From Membranipora membranacea (lineage: Eukaryota > Bryozoa > Gymnolaemata > Cheilostomatida > Membraniporidae), in NCBI GenBank assembly GCA_914767715.1, contig OU612071.1, forward strand, positions 21,509,681 through 21,573,680: a stretch of DNA of 64,000 nt, written 5' to 3'. The position numbers and the translations under genes are program-made. Positions 1 to 10,499 of this stretch are shown piece by piece. The notes beneath the pieces were generated by a model. The model ran no database searches. It saw only the letters and a program-made list of their open reading frames with translations, and was not told where the DNA came from. Within the stretch, counting starts at the first letter, position 1, and each line of letters opens with the position of its first letter.

Positions 1-1018
1 ACAGTATGCACAAACACATAAAATACAACAGCTAGCTTGTGGGTACACCTCAATAACATTAATGTTTGTGTAAATTATTTTGCGATGATCAACTGGAATA
101 GAAGCGTCCGCTCATGAGGGCAGGGATCTTCATTTCTTTCTCTTTCTAGATGAAATTATGTACAAAATACATTAGCTTAGCTTGTTAGGTGTAGCTAGGT
201 TTAGTCATAAAGTTTTAAGCCCAAAATTTGAAATGAACTTAACCATTTTTGTAATATTCTCAAGAATTTGAAGTTCATCGGTGTGAATGCTAATTGAACA
301 GGTGAATCCTTGCATGATATAGGTTAATGTGAAGATAGAAATGCAAAAGTGATATATATATATAGATTGATGAAAGTGATCTGTGGAGCGTCACTTTTCA
401 TCAATATTTATGACATGCAATGTATACGAATAGTATTTTTTTTAAGCGTAGCCAACTGAGATCTGTTTATCCTTGTAATTGTTCTCTTATCCGGAAGATG
501 TTCAGTAGAATAGAGCTAAAATTGAGGTAATAAAGACATAATCGCATATTTACCAGCTGGCAATCACCGCGAAATCAGTGTGCCTAACTTAAAATTTTCT
601 ACATTTAGATAACTCAGTTCCGAAAGAAAGACTTTCTACATAATATACCTTTATTTTTGTCCTTGTATTCTGCTTTAAAGAAACATTGAAAGCCATGAGT
701 AATAAATGTTCAAAAGAAAGTAAATAAGAGCACAGGTCAGCCAAATAGCCTGTGACTAGAGTTGCGGCTAAACATGCAAATAATTACAAAATGACAACAA
801 GAACATCATAAAGAGCTTAGACAAAACATCCCCACCGTACCCGCTATTTGCTATTGTTTTGCACCATATAGTAATAACAAGTTCTCCTACTTTGGACAGA
901 CAGTTGATGATAATATGTATACTGGCAGCAGTATATCTGAACAGTGAAACTGAAGGGCAGAATGGATATTTTCAGCTCCGAAAATATCTATTACAGTTTT
1001 AACCTGCTAACAGCTATT
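1..1018. other. No gene seen
   Basis: AT-rich sequence without a convincing open frame or RNA gene. A short TA dinucleotide run lies near 351-364. Nothing else could be supported. Confidence 0.6.
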
Positions 1019-1038
1019 TATGATTGATTGATTGATTG
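1019..1038. repeat. (ATTG)n microsatellite
   Basis: Four to five copies of ATTG. CR1-like LINE fragments elsewhere in the window end in the same tetranucleotide on the other strand (TCAA/AATC), so this may be a leftover LINE tail, but no LINE coding remnant adjoins it. Confidence 0.6.
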
Positions 1039-1110
1039 TAGGCTATAACAAATGAGTAACAGGTTTCACTTGGTATTACTATCACCAACCATAAAAGTTC
1101 CGAGTTTGCT

Positions 1111-1860
1111 AGAGTTTGATGCAGTTGGCACTAGTCAAGACTATAGTACTTGGTTCTACATTGTATATGCTTTATCATTGCATGAGATGGTTGATGAGAG
1201 ACAGCGCTACCGCATATCCCCATATCATGTCATTAGCATGTTAGGAAAGTATGCGAAGCTGGCATATCTTTTTTTCAGACTCTGACAGTTTGGTTTCTTT
1301 CTGAAAATTGAGGCACTCATCGAACTCTTTGCTCATGTGTAATGCAAAAGATATCCAGCCAAAAATGACATAAGAGGCAATTGAAACGTCAAAAATGTTG
1401 TTTGTAATTGCCCCAAGACAGTGGTCTTAGGACCATACAATATCATACTAGCATCAAGTATCCTGCCATCAAGTATTTATAATCTTTGATACTAGTCCCA
1501 TAAGTAGTTTGACATAATTCAATTGAAATTTTTCAATTTGTGCTGGTCTTATACGAGCAGCCTTTTCTCCAAGATTACTTGTTGAATTAATTGCCATGTC
1601 AACAAAATCCCACAATGCAATTTCAACCTGGAATTCCCTGATGATTCGATTACTTAGATTACACAGAACCCGAGTTATTTCCCCACACATATAATGCCAA
1701 AACAAAACACCTTTTAATTTCTAAATATGACCACTACAACTGGGTACACCCGGTGAATTTTACAGAACATACACCAATGAAGTATAAAACGTGATCAGTA
1801 TCCTGCCATCAAATATTGTCTGTGCCATAACAACTTATGCTATAGCTGCTTCTGGCCTAC
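1111..1860 (+). repeat. Dispersed repeat R1, copy 1
   Basis: A block of about 750 bp that recurs at 32040-32751 in the same orientation and, inverted and split, at 28129-28319 plus 30570-30740. Shared landmarks include the start GAGTTTGATGCAGTTG, an internal CTACAACTGGGTACACCC and the end GCTGCTTCTGGCCTAC. Small open frames in it are not conserved between copies. Copy 1 has an extra stretch near 1455-1490. The family is probably a non-autonomous mobile element; no terminal repeats or target duplications could be defined, so its class is unknown. Confidence 0.75.
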
Positions 1861-2330
1861 TAGCTTTCATTAGGAAATATTTAGACTTTTTAATGACCAT
1901 CATCATCTGGAGGTGGACTCCTCCTGGGGTAAACCCAATAATTTATAAAATTGGAACTTTTTCAAGGGACTCAGTTAGAAATTTAACTTACATAATCATC
2001 CATTCGAAAACTGAGAGGACAGAGGTTTGCATCGGTCCTATTCACAAATATTTTCAAGAGGAAATGAAATTTCTTCCAAATCTTATTGGACCTTCATTCC
2101 AATCATGTCTACAACATAAGCTCATCCAACATAAAACTTCAGCTCGCAAATTCCACAACCAGTTCAGGTCAACGACGGGACTCATATCAAATATTAGCAC
2201 TGTGGAACAAGCTGCCCGACAACTTAACAATCAGTAGAGAGTAGAGAGTCAGGTTGCCTTAAAAACGGCTCTTAAGTGTCACCTCTTGGATTTAAGGTTT
2301 GAACTTTGTTCATCGTAATTTAATTGATTT
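1861..2330 (+). mobile_element. LINE C-terminal remnant (CR1-like), frameshifted
   Basis: Around 2198-2233 one frame reads ALWNKLPDNLTI, and near 2253-2294 VALKTALKCHLLDL. This is the pattern commonly found at the C-terminus of CR1/RTE-type reverse transcriptase polyproteins (LWN-LP-x-LK-x-L). A different frame is open over 1791-2237, so the copy has at least one frameshift. The left edge abuts repeat R1. No reverse transcriptase palm motif is left. Confidence 0.42.
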
Positions 2331-3950
2331 CCATTGCCGTGTCTTGTATGGCAATTTGGCTTTGCGCCTCGACTAGCTGCGACATTGTCAAAGCTATTGC
2401 GCATGTTGACCTCATCACCACTTTACTCTAATGTTTTTAGTTTCCTATTATCCTAACTTGCTTGCTTGAATAGAAGCCATACCAATAGTTATAAACAATA
2501 GATCTAAAATATCAACTCAAATCGATCAAAATTATGTGATTTGTAAGGAAAGTTAAAACTGGCTTATGGCAGAGTCATCTAGACTATTATACAATGCAGC
2601 TGATAGCATTAAAGGGCAACCAAGTTTTCGCAGCAATGCATTGGTGGGTTGTAAATAATGTGCTAACCAACATCAGCTTTGTGCGTTACACGATGCAAAA
2701 CTCAAAGTAGTTGCTTACTCTAAGCTGGGTAACACTTTTTAGGGGAGGTAACAATACATTGATGTAATGATGATAGAGCACAGGCTAAATAACAACAGGA
2801 ACAGGAAACTGCTCTGTGGTATTCTATACTAGCTGCGTTTGAGTACCTGATGGATGAAATGTTTCACAATAATTCTGGCTGACTTATCATTCGATTTAGA
2901 TTTTGTCTTTTTCCCTATGCAAAAGGTGCAATCTGCTGTTAATCAATGAGAATTTGTTTGAAACCCTGGTTGCCCTTTGATAAAACCAGTACCAGTATTC
3001 AAAATCCATTGAAAATATTTTGTTGACTATTTCAATATCATTTACAAAGTCAGTAAATATGTGATAATGGTGCTGCCAATACTGGACAGCTTGTTATAAC
3101 TAATGCGCAGCCGCCACAGTCATGATATATTCCAGGCTGCTAAAGTCACACCAGAACCTATCACGGAGCAGTTTCTATCAAAACTAGACCAACTCAAATT
3201 ATTTATATGATTAGCTGCATAAGGGAGAGGGAGACAACAAACTCTAGACCTTTCCAGATCCTGGGTTTTCAAACTTTTAAATCAAGTAAATCACTCACAT
3301 ATGCCATAGTGCAAGAAAAATTGGTGTTTTGTATATTGCTGCTGGGTTGCTTTGATATGAACAATGGTTGCATTTTGCTTTCCTCAACACTTTAATTGTT
3401 GTTTATTTTTAGAAATACTGAAAATAATTAATACAAGTGCTTGCTACATGTCTGACCATTAAGTTGTATCGAGATCATAGATTTGATTCTATGCTACTCA
3501 GTTAGCAGACTTGATAAATATTGGAGCACTGATGTACATAGATAAAATACTTCCAATTGGGTGTCAAACATCAAATGGCTTGAGCGATGAACAGAGAACA
3601 GGGAACACCACACCCCTCAGCGCAGACGTACTAAAATTCAATTTGAGAATATATTCCTTTCACTATGTTTTCAGATGAAATATTGACTCGTAGAACAATT
3701 GTCATTTGAATTGAAGTTGTCCTGCCTTTCATATATTGGGCTCACCTTTTGTCTGGAGTAATTTATATTCAATTAAGTTATGCAAGTGGATCATCATAGA
3801 TCGATGCAAGAAGAGAGTTTTGCAATTTTTTCAATTCATTCATGTAGATGTATTACTAGTTCATAACAAAATGGGCTGATAAAAGTCAGACGCACCAAAA
3901 TCCTGACAAAATAGTGATTTCGCAATAAGAGTTGGACTTAAACATACTAG
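2331..3950. other. No gene seen
   Basis: About 1.6 kb of AT-rich sequence with only short random open frames on both strands. No recognisable RNA gene or repeat. Confidence 0.55.
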
Positions 3951-3957
3951 ATGCAGA

Positions 3958-3963
3958 TTTATT
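3958..3963 (-). promoter_or_regulatory. PolyA signal of the NG-rich gene
   Basis: AATAAA on the minus strand, about 135 bases beyond the stop codon at 4098-4100. The 3' flank including this region is similar in the paralogue at 8.2 kb, where an AATAAA also occurs near 8149, which supports use as the polyadenylation signal. Confidence 0.55.
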
Positions 3964-4097
3964 TAATATAGTCAATGTGTATTTGAAAGATGCTGATGAA
4001 ACTGTCAGTCAATGGTGTAAAAAGGTCATTTCTTCAAATATTAAATCAGGAACATTCTCTCAATCAGATATTAATCTTCATCCTTTACGATGTGAGT

Positions 4098-5293
4098 TTA
4101 ACAACAGCAGTACCCAGTAAGAGGATAGCAGTTTTTTCCTTTTCCATTCTCAGACCACCAGAATCTTTCAGGACATATCATCTTCTTAGAAGGAGATGCT
4201 GTTACTGGAGGAGGACAGCACCAACTGGGACTTCTCTTCCAGTTACTATTACTATTGCCATTGTTACCATTTCCGTTACCATTAGAGTATGCATTACCAT
4301 TTCCATTCCCGTTAGTATTTCCATAGTTAGGTTCAACGCAGCTTGGAGTTTTAGCAGAGTTTGCAGTCAGAATCCATCCAATTCTACAGCCGTTGTTGCC
4401 ATTGGCATTGTTACCATTGCCGACATTGCCATTCCCGTTGTTACCATTGAAACTATTTCCATTGTTACCATTCCCATTGTTACCATTGAAACTATTTCCA
4501 TTGTTACCATTCCCATTGTTACCACTGAAGCCATTTCCATTGTCACCATTCCCATTGTTACCATTGAAGCCATTTCCATTGTCACCATTCCCGTTGTTAC
4601 CTAGAGAAAATTGCAATCCTAACGTCAATGACATCACACCACACCATCATGCATTATGCAATTTGAAGCTTTCCTTGTCGTTTGTTTATTGCTATCTCTC
4701 AAAATCCATCATAATAACTAAGTTGAGATGAAGGGGAATTCTATTGGGAGAGAATATTTTACGATTCAGCGGCGATGTCTGATGCATCTATATTTTCACA
4801 ATCATAACTGGCAATCAAATCATGATAGATTCTTCAAAAGATACTCTTAAGATTTTCTTGACTTAATTTCAAATAATGAGTTCAGAATAACTGGCCTGCT
4901 GTGTTTCGAAAACAGTTTCAAATCATGTCAAAGAAAAGTGATGAGATTTTTGCGCTGACAATTTATAGAGTATTGAAATTCAAATACATTTTGTTGTCAG
5001 GAGGTATTTACCGTGGAATTGCACTCTAACTTAGGATTTCATAACACTTACTGTTCCAATTCTGTCCATTCTGCCCTTTAGTTTCACTGACCAGAAAAAC
5101 CACTCCCACAAAACAAATCATCAATGTTCTGTAAAGAGAAACTTAATGTATAAATGCTGGTATAATAAAACTGTGTTGGCCTAAATATCTGTATCATTTT
5201 ACATATGATAACAATAACATTATTTGAACATGTACATTGATTGTGTGGTGATTGTTCTATGAGAGGTTGTTCTTACCTTACTGTTAACCCCAT
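4098..5293 (-). CDS. Secreted Asn/Gly-repeat, Cys-rich protein, three exons
   Basis: Exons on the minus strand are 5293-5277, 5128-5052 and 4600-4098; they join in frame to 198 codons plus TAA. Splice signals are clear: donor GTAAGA after 5277, acceptor TTTACAG, donor GTAAGTG after 5052, acceptor TTTTCTCTAG. Residues 1-24 form a signal peptide (start MGLTVR, hydrophobic core LMICFVGVVFLV, likely cleavage after ETKG). Residues about 32-100 hold roughly five 13-residue repeats of the type NNGNGDNGNGFNG. The C-terminal half is Cys-rich (nine Cys, including WCCPPP and a CCC end) with a second NG-rich stretch. Role is inferred only: an extracellular structural or matrix protein; NG repeats are known in molluscan nacre proteins (N16/pearlin, nacrein), but no domain identity is claimed. 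It has a TATA box and a polyA signal, and a decayed paralogue at 8.25-8.62 kb. The first donor was chosen because the alternative at 5281 gives a stop. Confidence 0.82.
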
Positions 5294-5375
5294 CCTTGTG
5301 TTGATTTATCTCCTATAGTGAGTAAACAGCTGCTTTGATGTACGTTCAATAATGCTAACAATATCAGAGTCCTAC

Positions 5376-5388
5376 CTTTATATACCCT
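5376..5388 (-). promoter_or_regulatory. TATA box of the NG-rich gene
   Basis: GGGTATATAAAGG reads on the minus strand about 85-95 bases upstream of the ATG at 5293. With a start site some 30 bases downstream the 5' leader would be about 60 bases. A strong TATA box is common in highly expressed tissue-specific secreted-protein genes. Confidence 0.6.
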
Positions 5389-5399
5389 TGAAACTTGTT

Positions 5400-8147
5400 A
5401 CATGTGCCGCTTAGTGGATAACTGTCACAAATTTCCTGATATATGTGGGTAATCGGATAATCAAGATTACATTAAGTAGGATTCTCTTGTACAAGGAAAC
5501 AGTATGACATTTTAATTATGATGATTTCCCTGTTGTCGTAGTCAGGCACTTTACAACATGATTATATTAGATTTAGAATTTAATTACCTTTATTTTTGGT
5601 GTGATGGTGATGCAGAGACAGACTATATATTTTCACTTAAATAAAATGGTATGACCAGGAAAAAGTTGACAGGTTTGATAGTATCTAACGATCATTAAAT
5701 CCAAGACCGTGCTTTCCTGAGCCATTTCCTAACCGGAGGTTATTGGTTCTTCGTTGCTAAAACCTATCATTGAATCCAGTTTATTGAGGTGCTTACATTG
5801 CAGCATCAAGGCAATGAACTTGAATGAGCTTGAACCAAAACACTGTGATACTGCTGATTTTCGTTGAGCTCTTTGCCTCCGGCAAATAGAGGTCATAAAA
5901 AATTGAATAGTATAGACCTGCAAGCCTGGAGGCTCTGACAAGCACAAAGGATGAGCTCTCAATCATTGGTAGGGATGCATGTGTTGCAAGTTATAGAAAC
6001 AAGGTTTTTATTTTAGTCGCAAAACACGTGATAACATTCGTGAGTAAGAGTCTCAAACTAACAACCATTAGCATTCAACTTTTCAACAGCGATGAGGGCA
6101 AATTGGAAAACTGTCTACCAATTTTTTATTTGACATGATAGGAGAAATAACCTTTTCCAAGTTTAGCATTCACAGGGGATGAATTTCTTCTGCTCTGAAG
6201 TAAACTTTTAGCTTTTTTTTGAACGAGTTATTATGTGATGAACATAATCATATCTTGTCAAAAGCTAATTACTAAATGCTTTGATTTGAAAAAATGTCCC
6301 TATCTTAACTACCCAGAGTATCTTTGTGATAGAAAATGTTCACTTATAAAAGTCGTGAGAACCAGGCAGAATGTATATTCATAATATCCCTGGCTTATTT
6401 ATGAGTCTAGGATAAGCCTTTCACACCATGTCATTGAGTTCATCTTAATTTTGCAATGACACATTCATAATCATACACTGTTTCTATTTCCTTCAAGGAA
6501 ATAAAATTTCTTTCAAATGTGATTTGGTGATCGCTTACCCAATCAGATTACTGTATCGCTTGAAATAATATCTGATCCATATGTGTATCATATGTAACCA
6601 ATAAAAGAACCATCAAATATGCCGGTACCTGTTGGAGTTCCTACACAAGTTCCTTGTATCAGGATAATACATGTCACTTTTGCCCGAGTCAAACTATCAA
6701 CTTGATTTAGATTGATGATCTTTCCTCTCCTATTTGCTCTAATACAATCAATTTAATATGCTCAATAATTACAGATGTTAATATCATGAAACCAGAGAAA
6801 GCTAGGCTGGGCTGGGCTTTGGCAAGATTACTTGGTTCCTTGTATCAGGATAAATGCTATAATTGTAAACCTGTTTATGATTGGTGAAATATTTGACATA
6901 TTTGTACTACTGAGGATTCTTAAAATCAGAACCAATCGAATTCATGCTAAACAAGTATACCTCAGTATACAAGAGGGTGGTTTAATAGCTCCGCTTTCAG
7001 TCTAGTATGGAATATATTTTACTCATACACCGTCATATTTGAATGAAGATTAGAGATTCAAGTAGATGACAAATAGAGAAAAAATAAGGTTGTGAGCTAA
7101 CCAGGAATTCTTTGTTATCCTAATACTATGATGAAGTGTCCAATGTTATGTAAGCCAGATAGACAATGGTTTATTTCCCTCAAAAAAAATTAAATTTTGC
7201 GAGACAGCTGAGAATCTTTGAAGAGCAGAAGCACCCAATGATCATGATGGTTTAACTGGTTTGTTATTATGTCCTACAATTACTCCAAAGTGATCTGTAA
7301 GGTGCATAGAGCAGTGACCAGAATAATTTACACCTAAAGGTAGTAAACTGTAGATCTGATCAGCCGACCAGATGCATCCAGTGAGCAAGGCCTGATGGCT
7401 ATGTAGCACTTATATAATATGACATGAAAAACATCAGAATTAAAATTCTAATCCACTACCATCGGTAAATCTCCTAAGGCACTTAAACAGAAAAGGTAGG
7501 TATACGAGGCCCAGTCTATGTTAAGCAATCATCCACCCATATCAAATTCAAATTTGGCTTACAACATCCACACTTAAGGGAATCATAGGACTGGAATGCT
7601 AGAAGAACAATATGCCAAGGTGATCCCGAAGACATGCATTCGCAGCAGTGAAAATTCAAGCTATTATATAACATAACTTCACATGTGACTACCATAGGAA
7701 AGTTTATAATATTGAGCCACAAGATTAAACATATCATATGGTATAGTTATCTCCATGCACTGAACTGCACGCGGGCCGGATAGCAAGCCAGCTAGCTGAT
7801 ATACTTTACTCAGGGCTTATGAAATTCTCCTGCAGCAAGATGGCCATCATAGATAGTTGGTGGTAATTAACTTGTCTCCCTTCACGCTTTTAATTGCTGC
7901 AATCCCTCATTTACCCTGTTAGCTTGTTTTAATAGTGTTAACTATCTGTAGAAGGATTTTTTAACAATTTACTCTGGATTCACCAATTTATTTGGTGAAG
8001 CGTGCTCCTTATCAAACAAAGAAATCTATTCAGCTCCAGTGCCAGAGCAAAATAATTGTGAAATCAACCTTGTTTAACCCTTAAGTAACAGCCACTAACG
8101 CTTCCAAAATCACTCTTATAATAGGTAAAATATCGTTGCAAATTACT
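5400..8147. other. No gene seen
   Basis: About 2.7 kb between the NG-rich gene and its decayed copy. Only short unsupported open frames. The phrase TTCCTTGTATCAGGATAA occurs twice, near 6650 and 6836, a minor direct repeat. Confidence 0.55.
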
Positions 8148-8250
8148 CATTTATTTTTCTTTGTGTAGTGTAAAAAGGTTATTTCTTCAAATATGACATC
8201 AGATACATTCTCTTAAATAGATATTGATTTTTATGCTTTATGATGTGTGT

Positions 8251-8620
8251 TTAACAACAGCAGTACCCAGTAAGAGGATAGCAGTTGTTTCCTGTTTTGT
8301 TCTCAGACCACCAGAATCATTCAGATCATCTTCTTTGAAGGTCATTGTGTTACTGGAGGAGGACAGCACCAACTGGGAATTCTCTTTGGGTTACCATTTC
8401 CATTACTGTCACCATTGAAGTATGCATCATTGATTGAATTTCCATTTCCACTGGCATTTTCCATAGTAGTTTGGCTCCACACAGCTCGGAGGTTTTGCAG
8501 AGTTAGCTGTCAAAATCAATCCGATTCTACAGACGTTGTTGCCATTGCCATTGTTCATTGCCGACATTGCCATTCCAATTATTACCGTTAAAGCCATTAT
8601 TGTGTTTTCCGCTTTTCATT
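8251..8620 (-). pseudogene. Decayed paralogue of the NG-rich secreted protein
   Basis: Matches exon 3 and the 3' flank of the gene at 4098-5293. The last codons still read NNCYPLTGYCCC followed by TAA at 8251-8253, and FWWSEN is kept. Upstream of FWW the Arg codon has become TGA and a few bases are missing next to the KKM motif, so the frame is broken. The NG repeat is shortened (near 8530-8600) and no signal-peptide exon was found on its 5' side. It is probably a partial, non-functional duplicate; the similarity continues into the 3' flank, indicating genomic duplication and not retrocopying. Confidence 0.72.
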
Positions 8621-9139
8621 ACATTCAATTCAAAACTATAAACCAAAATAAATGATTGATTATGTGAAATCATAAAAAAATTATTGTTAGATCTCAATGA
8701 TCATATTATATTATTTTACAATTTATTTAGGGGACATAATATGAGCCCGAAGGGTGCCTAGGCATAGGTTGCCTGTGTGTACCCTAAGGGTACATCCTAT
8801 TTAGACATGGTGCAGTTGTACCCTTTTTCCTGCTGTTCGTACCCTTCTTCTTTTAAATATTGCATTGAGAGCCAGTTTATCATCCACGGCCAGCATAGAA
8901 CGAGAAGGCAAGTTCACAATAGAATCAGTCTAGTCAGCAGGTATCAAGAACGAAAATTTTGGCCATTAAAAATTGAGGATAAATAAAGACAGATAAATAT
9001 AAAGCATGTGACATATGATCTATTTAAAGAAAAGTACTAAAAAATGATACACTGACTCATTCTATTGTTTTTCATGACCCAAATGAGGAAGTTTAAATTG
9101 CATCTCTCAACTTCATCAATCTAGTCACCAGGTATCAAG
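8621..9139. other. No gene seen; short GTACCC palindrome
   Basis: AT-rich spacer. A 15-base palindrome GTACCCTAAGGGTAC lies at 8779-8793, followed by two more GTACCC words before 8845. No coding support. Confidence 0.5.
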
Positions 9140-9246
9140 ATTCGAGTCGCACAAAGCTGGGTGCGCCAGAAGTGCCCCCGCACTTCGGGGCATGCCCTGG
9201 ATTCGAGTCGCGCAAAGCTGGGTGCGCCAGAAGTGCCCCCTCACTT
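9140..9246 (-). repeat. Diverged 61-bp-period repeat (about 1.75 units)
   Basis: ATTCGAGTCGC recurs at 9140 and 9201, exactly 61 bp apart; the first 40 bases of the two units differ at one position. Reading the terminal satellite (58364-64000) on its minus strand and aligning without gaps gives 41 of 61 identical positions with the 9140-9200 unit. The second unit passes directly into the C-rich array. GC content is far above the surroundings. Confidence 0.7.
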
Positions 9247-9512
9247 TCTACCCATTTTCCCCCGCACCTTCCCCCCACTCTCCCCCGCACTTTCCCCGCA
9301 TTTTCCCCTGCATTTTCCCCCAAACTTTCCCCAAACTTTCCCCCGCACTTTCCCCCGCACGTTCCCCCCACTCTCCCCGCACTTTCCCCCAACTTTCCCC
9401 GCACTTTCCGCCCATTTTTCCCTGCATTTTCCCCGCACTTTCCCCCGCACTTTCCCCCGCACTTTCCCCCGCACTTTCCCCGCACTTTCCCCCGCACTTT
9501 CCCCCCACTTTG
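9241..9512. repeat. C-rich 11-13 bp tandem array
   Basis: About 22 degenerate units of the type CCCCCGCACTTT, with variants CCCCAAACTTT and CCCCTGCATTTT. The minus strand carries a G run of four or five every 11-13 bases and so could form G-quadruplexes. Open frames of 86-138 codons on both strands here (for example repeats of GKCGGK or PRTFP) are by-products of the repeat and not genes. Confidence 0.85.
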
Positions 9513-10029
9513 TAAAGAAGCCAGGGGTCCCTACTGGGCCAGGATGGGCATGGATAATTAGTAAAAAGTTGAAATAAACTCTGAGTAGTATTTCGTAGTT
9601 CAACTTACCATGAAGGTTACAGCCAAGAGTGATTCTACTCAGATAGTGATGACGCAGTACCCAGGAAGTTAGATCATCACATAATAGTACTCAATAGTCC
9701 GAGTAGCATCTGAAGGCAGGTATACTTTAGGTTGTACTCAGTGTAGTGCTCTAGATATGGCGTTGTGTAGTTAGCTAGTCAGACTACTCCACATGTCCTT
9801 TCTTTTGGAAGGGGCAGACAACTCTTACTCTATAGCTTCACCGGGTGGTGAAGCATAAAGAAAACAAAGACAGTGAAATATGCATTCACAGTCTACGCAT
9901 AACATCATGATAACACAATCGGAATTTTGAAAATTAACATGGTTTGGGCCACGCCCTTCCCACCTTTCAAAATTACCACCTCTGGTGACAGGATCAGTCT
10001 TTGCATTTACTGTTTGGCAGCCCCTGCTT
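9513..10029. other. No gene seen
   Basis: Spacer between the C-rich array and the Ala/Ser-rich open frame. Nothing recognisable. Confidence 0.5.
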
Positions 10030-10036
10030 GCCAGCG

Positions 10037-10495
10037 CTAAGATCCTCTGTCAGAATTGTCTCGGGATTGCTCCTCTGGCGCCTCATCGAAGGGCAGCGAC
10101 TTAAAGCCAAGCACTTCGTCCTCATCGACCTCACTTAACTCCAGAGATACAGACACACGCTCTAAAGCGGACATCTGATCCCCTTCCTCAGCAGAAAGAG
10201 GCGACTGCTGATGTTCGTTGTCGGCTTGTCGGACTCTCCTGCATTGCTGACACACATCGGCTCTGCACTAACACTCACTTCAGCAGCACCACCAGCTGAT
10301 GATGCAGCTATCTGAGCAGCCGGTACGGGGGCCGACACTGAGGCAGTGCTGGCGGGCTGAGCACTCTCTCCAGAGCTCGCCGTCAATGCTGTGGTCACAG
10401 CTAAGGTGTTATTAGCCGGACCCACAGCAGACGCCTGGACCTCAGTAGCAGTGGAGGTACCAACAGCAACCGCCGCAGCTGTAGTGTTGGCAAAC
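10037..10495 (-). pseudogene. Ala/Ser-rich open-frame fragment, frameshifted
   Basis: A GC-rich island in AT-rich flanks. On the minus strand one frame from about 10495 to 10200 encodes a low-complexity Ala/Ser/Thr/Val stretch (for example SAQPASTASVSAPVPAAQIA). A second frame takes over near 10200 and runs to a stop at about 10037 with an acidic end (SEVDEDEVLGFKSLP). The composition on both sides of the change suggests one protein with a frameshift. Neither end has splice or start signals that could be defended. It may be a gag-like piece of a retroelement or an isolated exon; the family is not recognised. Confidence 0.38.
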
Positions 10496-10499
10496 CAAA

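Noticed and set aside
4367-4731. Open frames antisense or out of frame with the NG-rich exon
   Set aside because: Repeat-driven shadows. The chosen frame alone joins to a signal peptide through matching splice phases.
9135-9603. Overlapping open frames in the C-rich array
   Set aside because: Low-complexity translation of the CCCCCGCACTTT repeat in several frames; nothing else in them.
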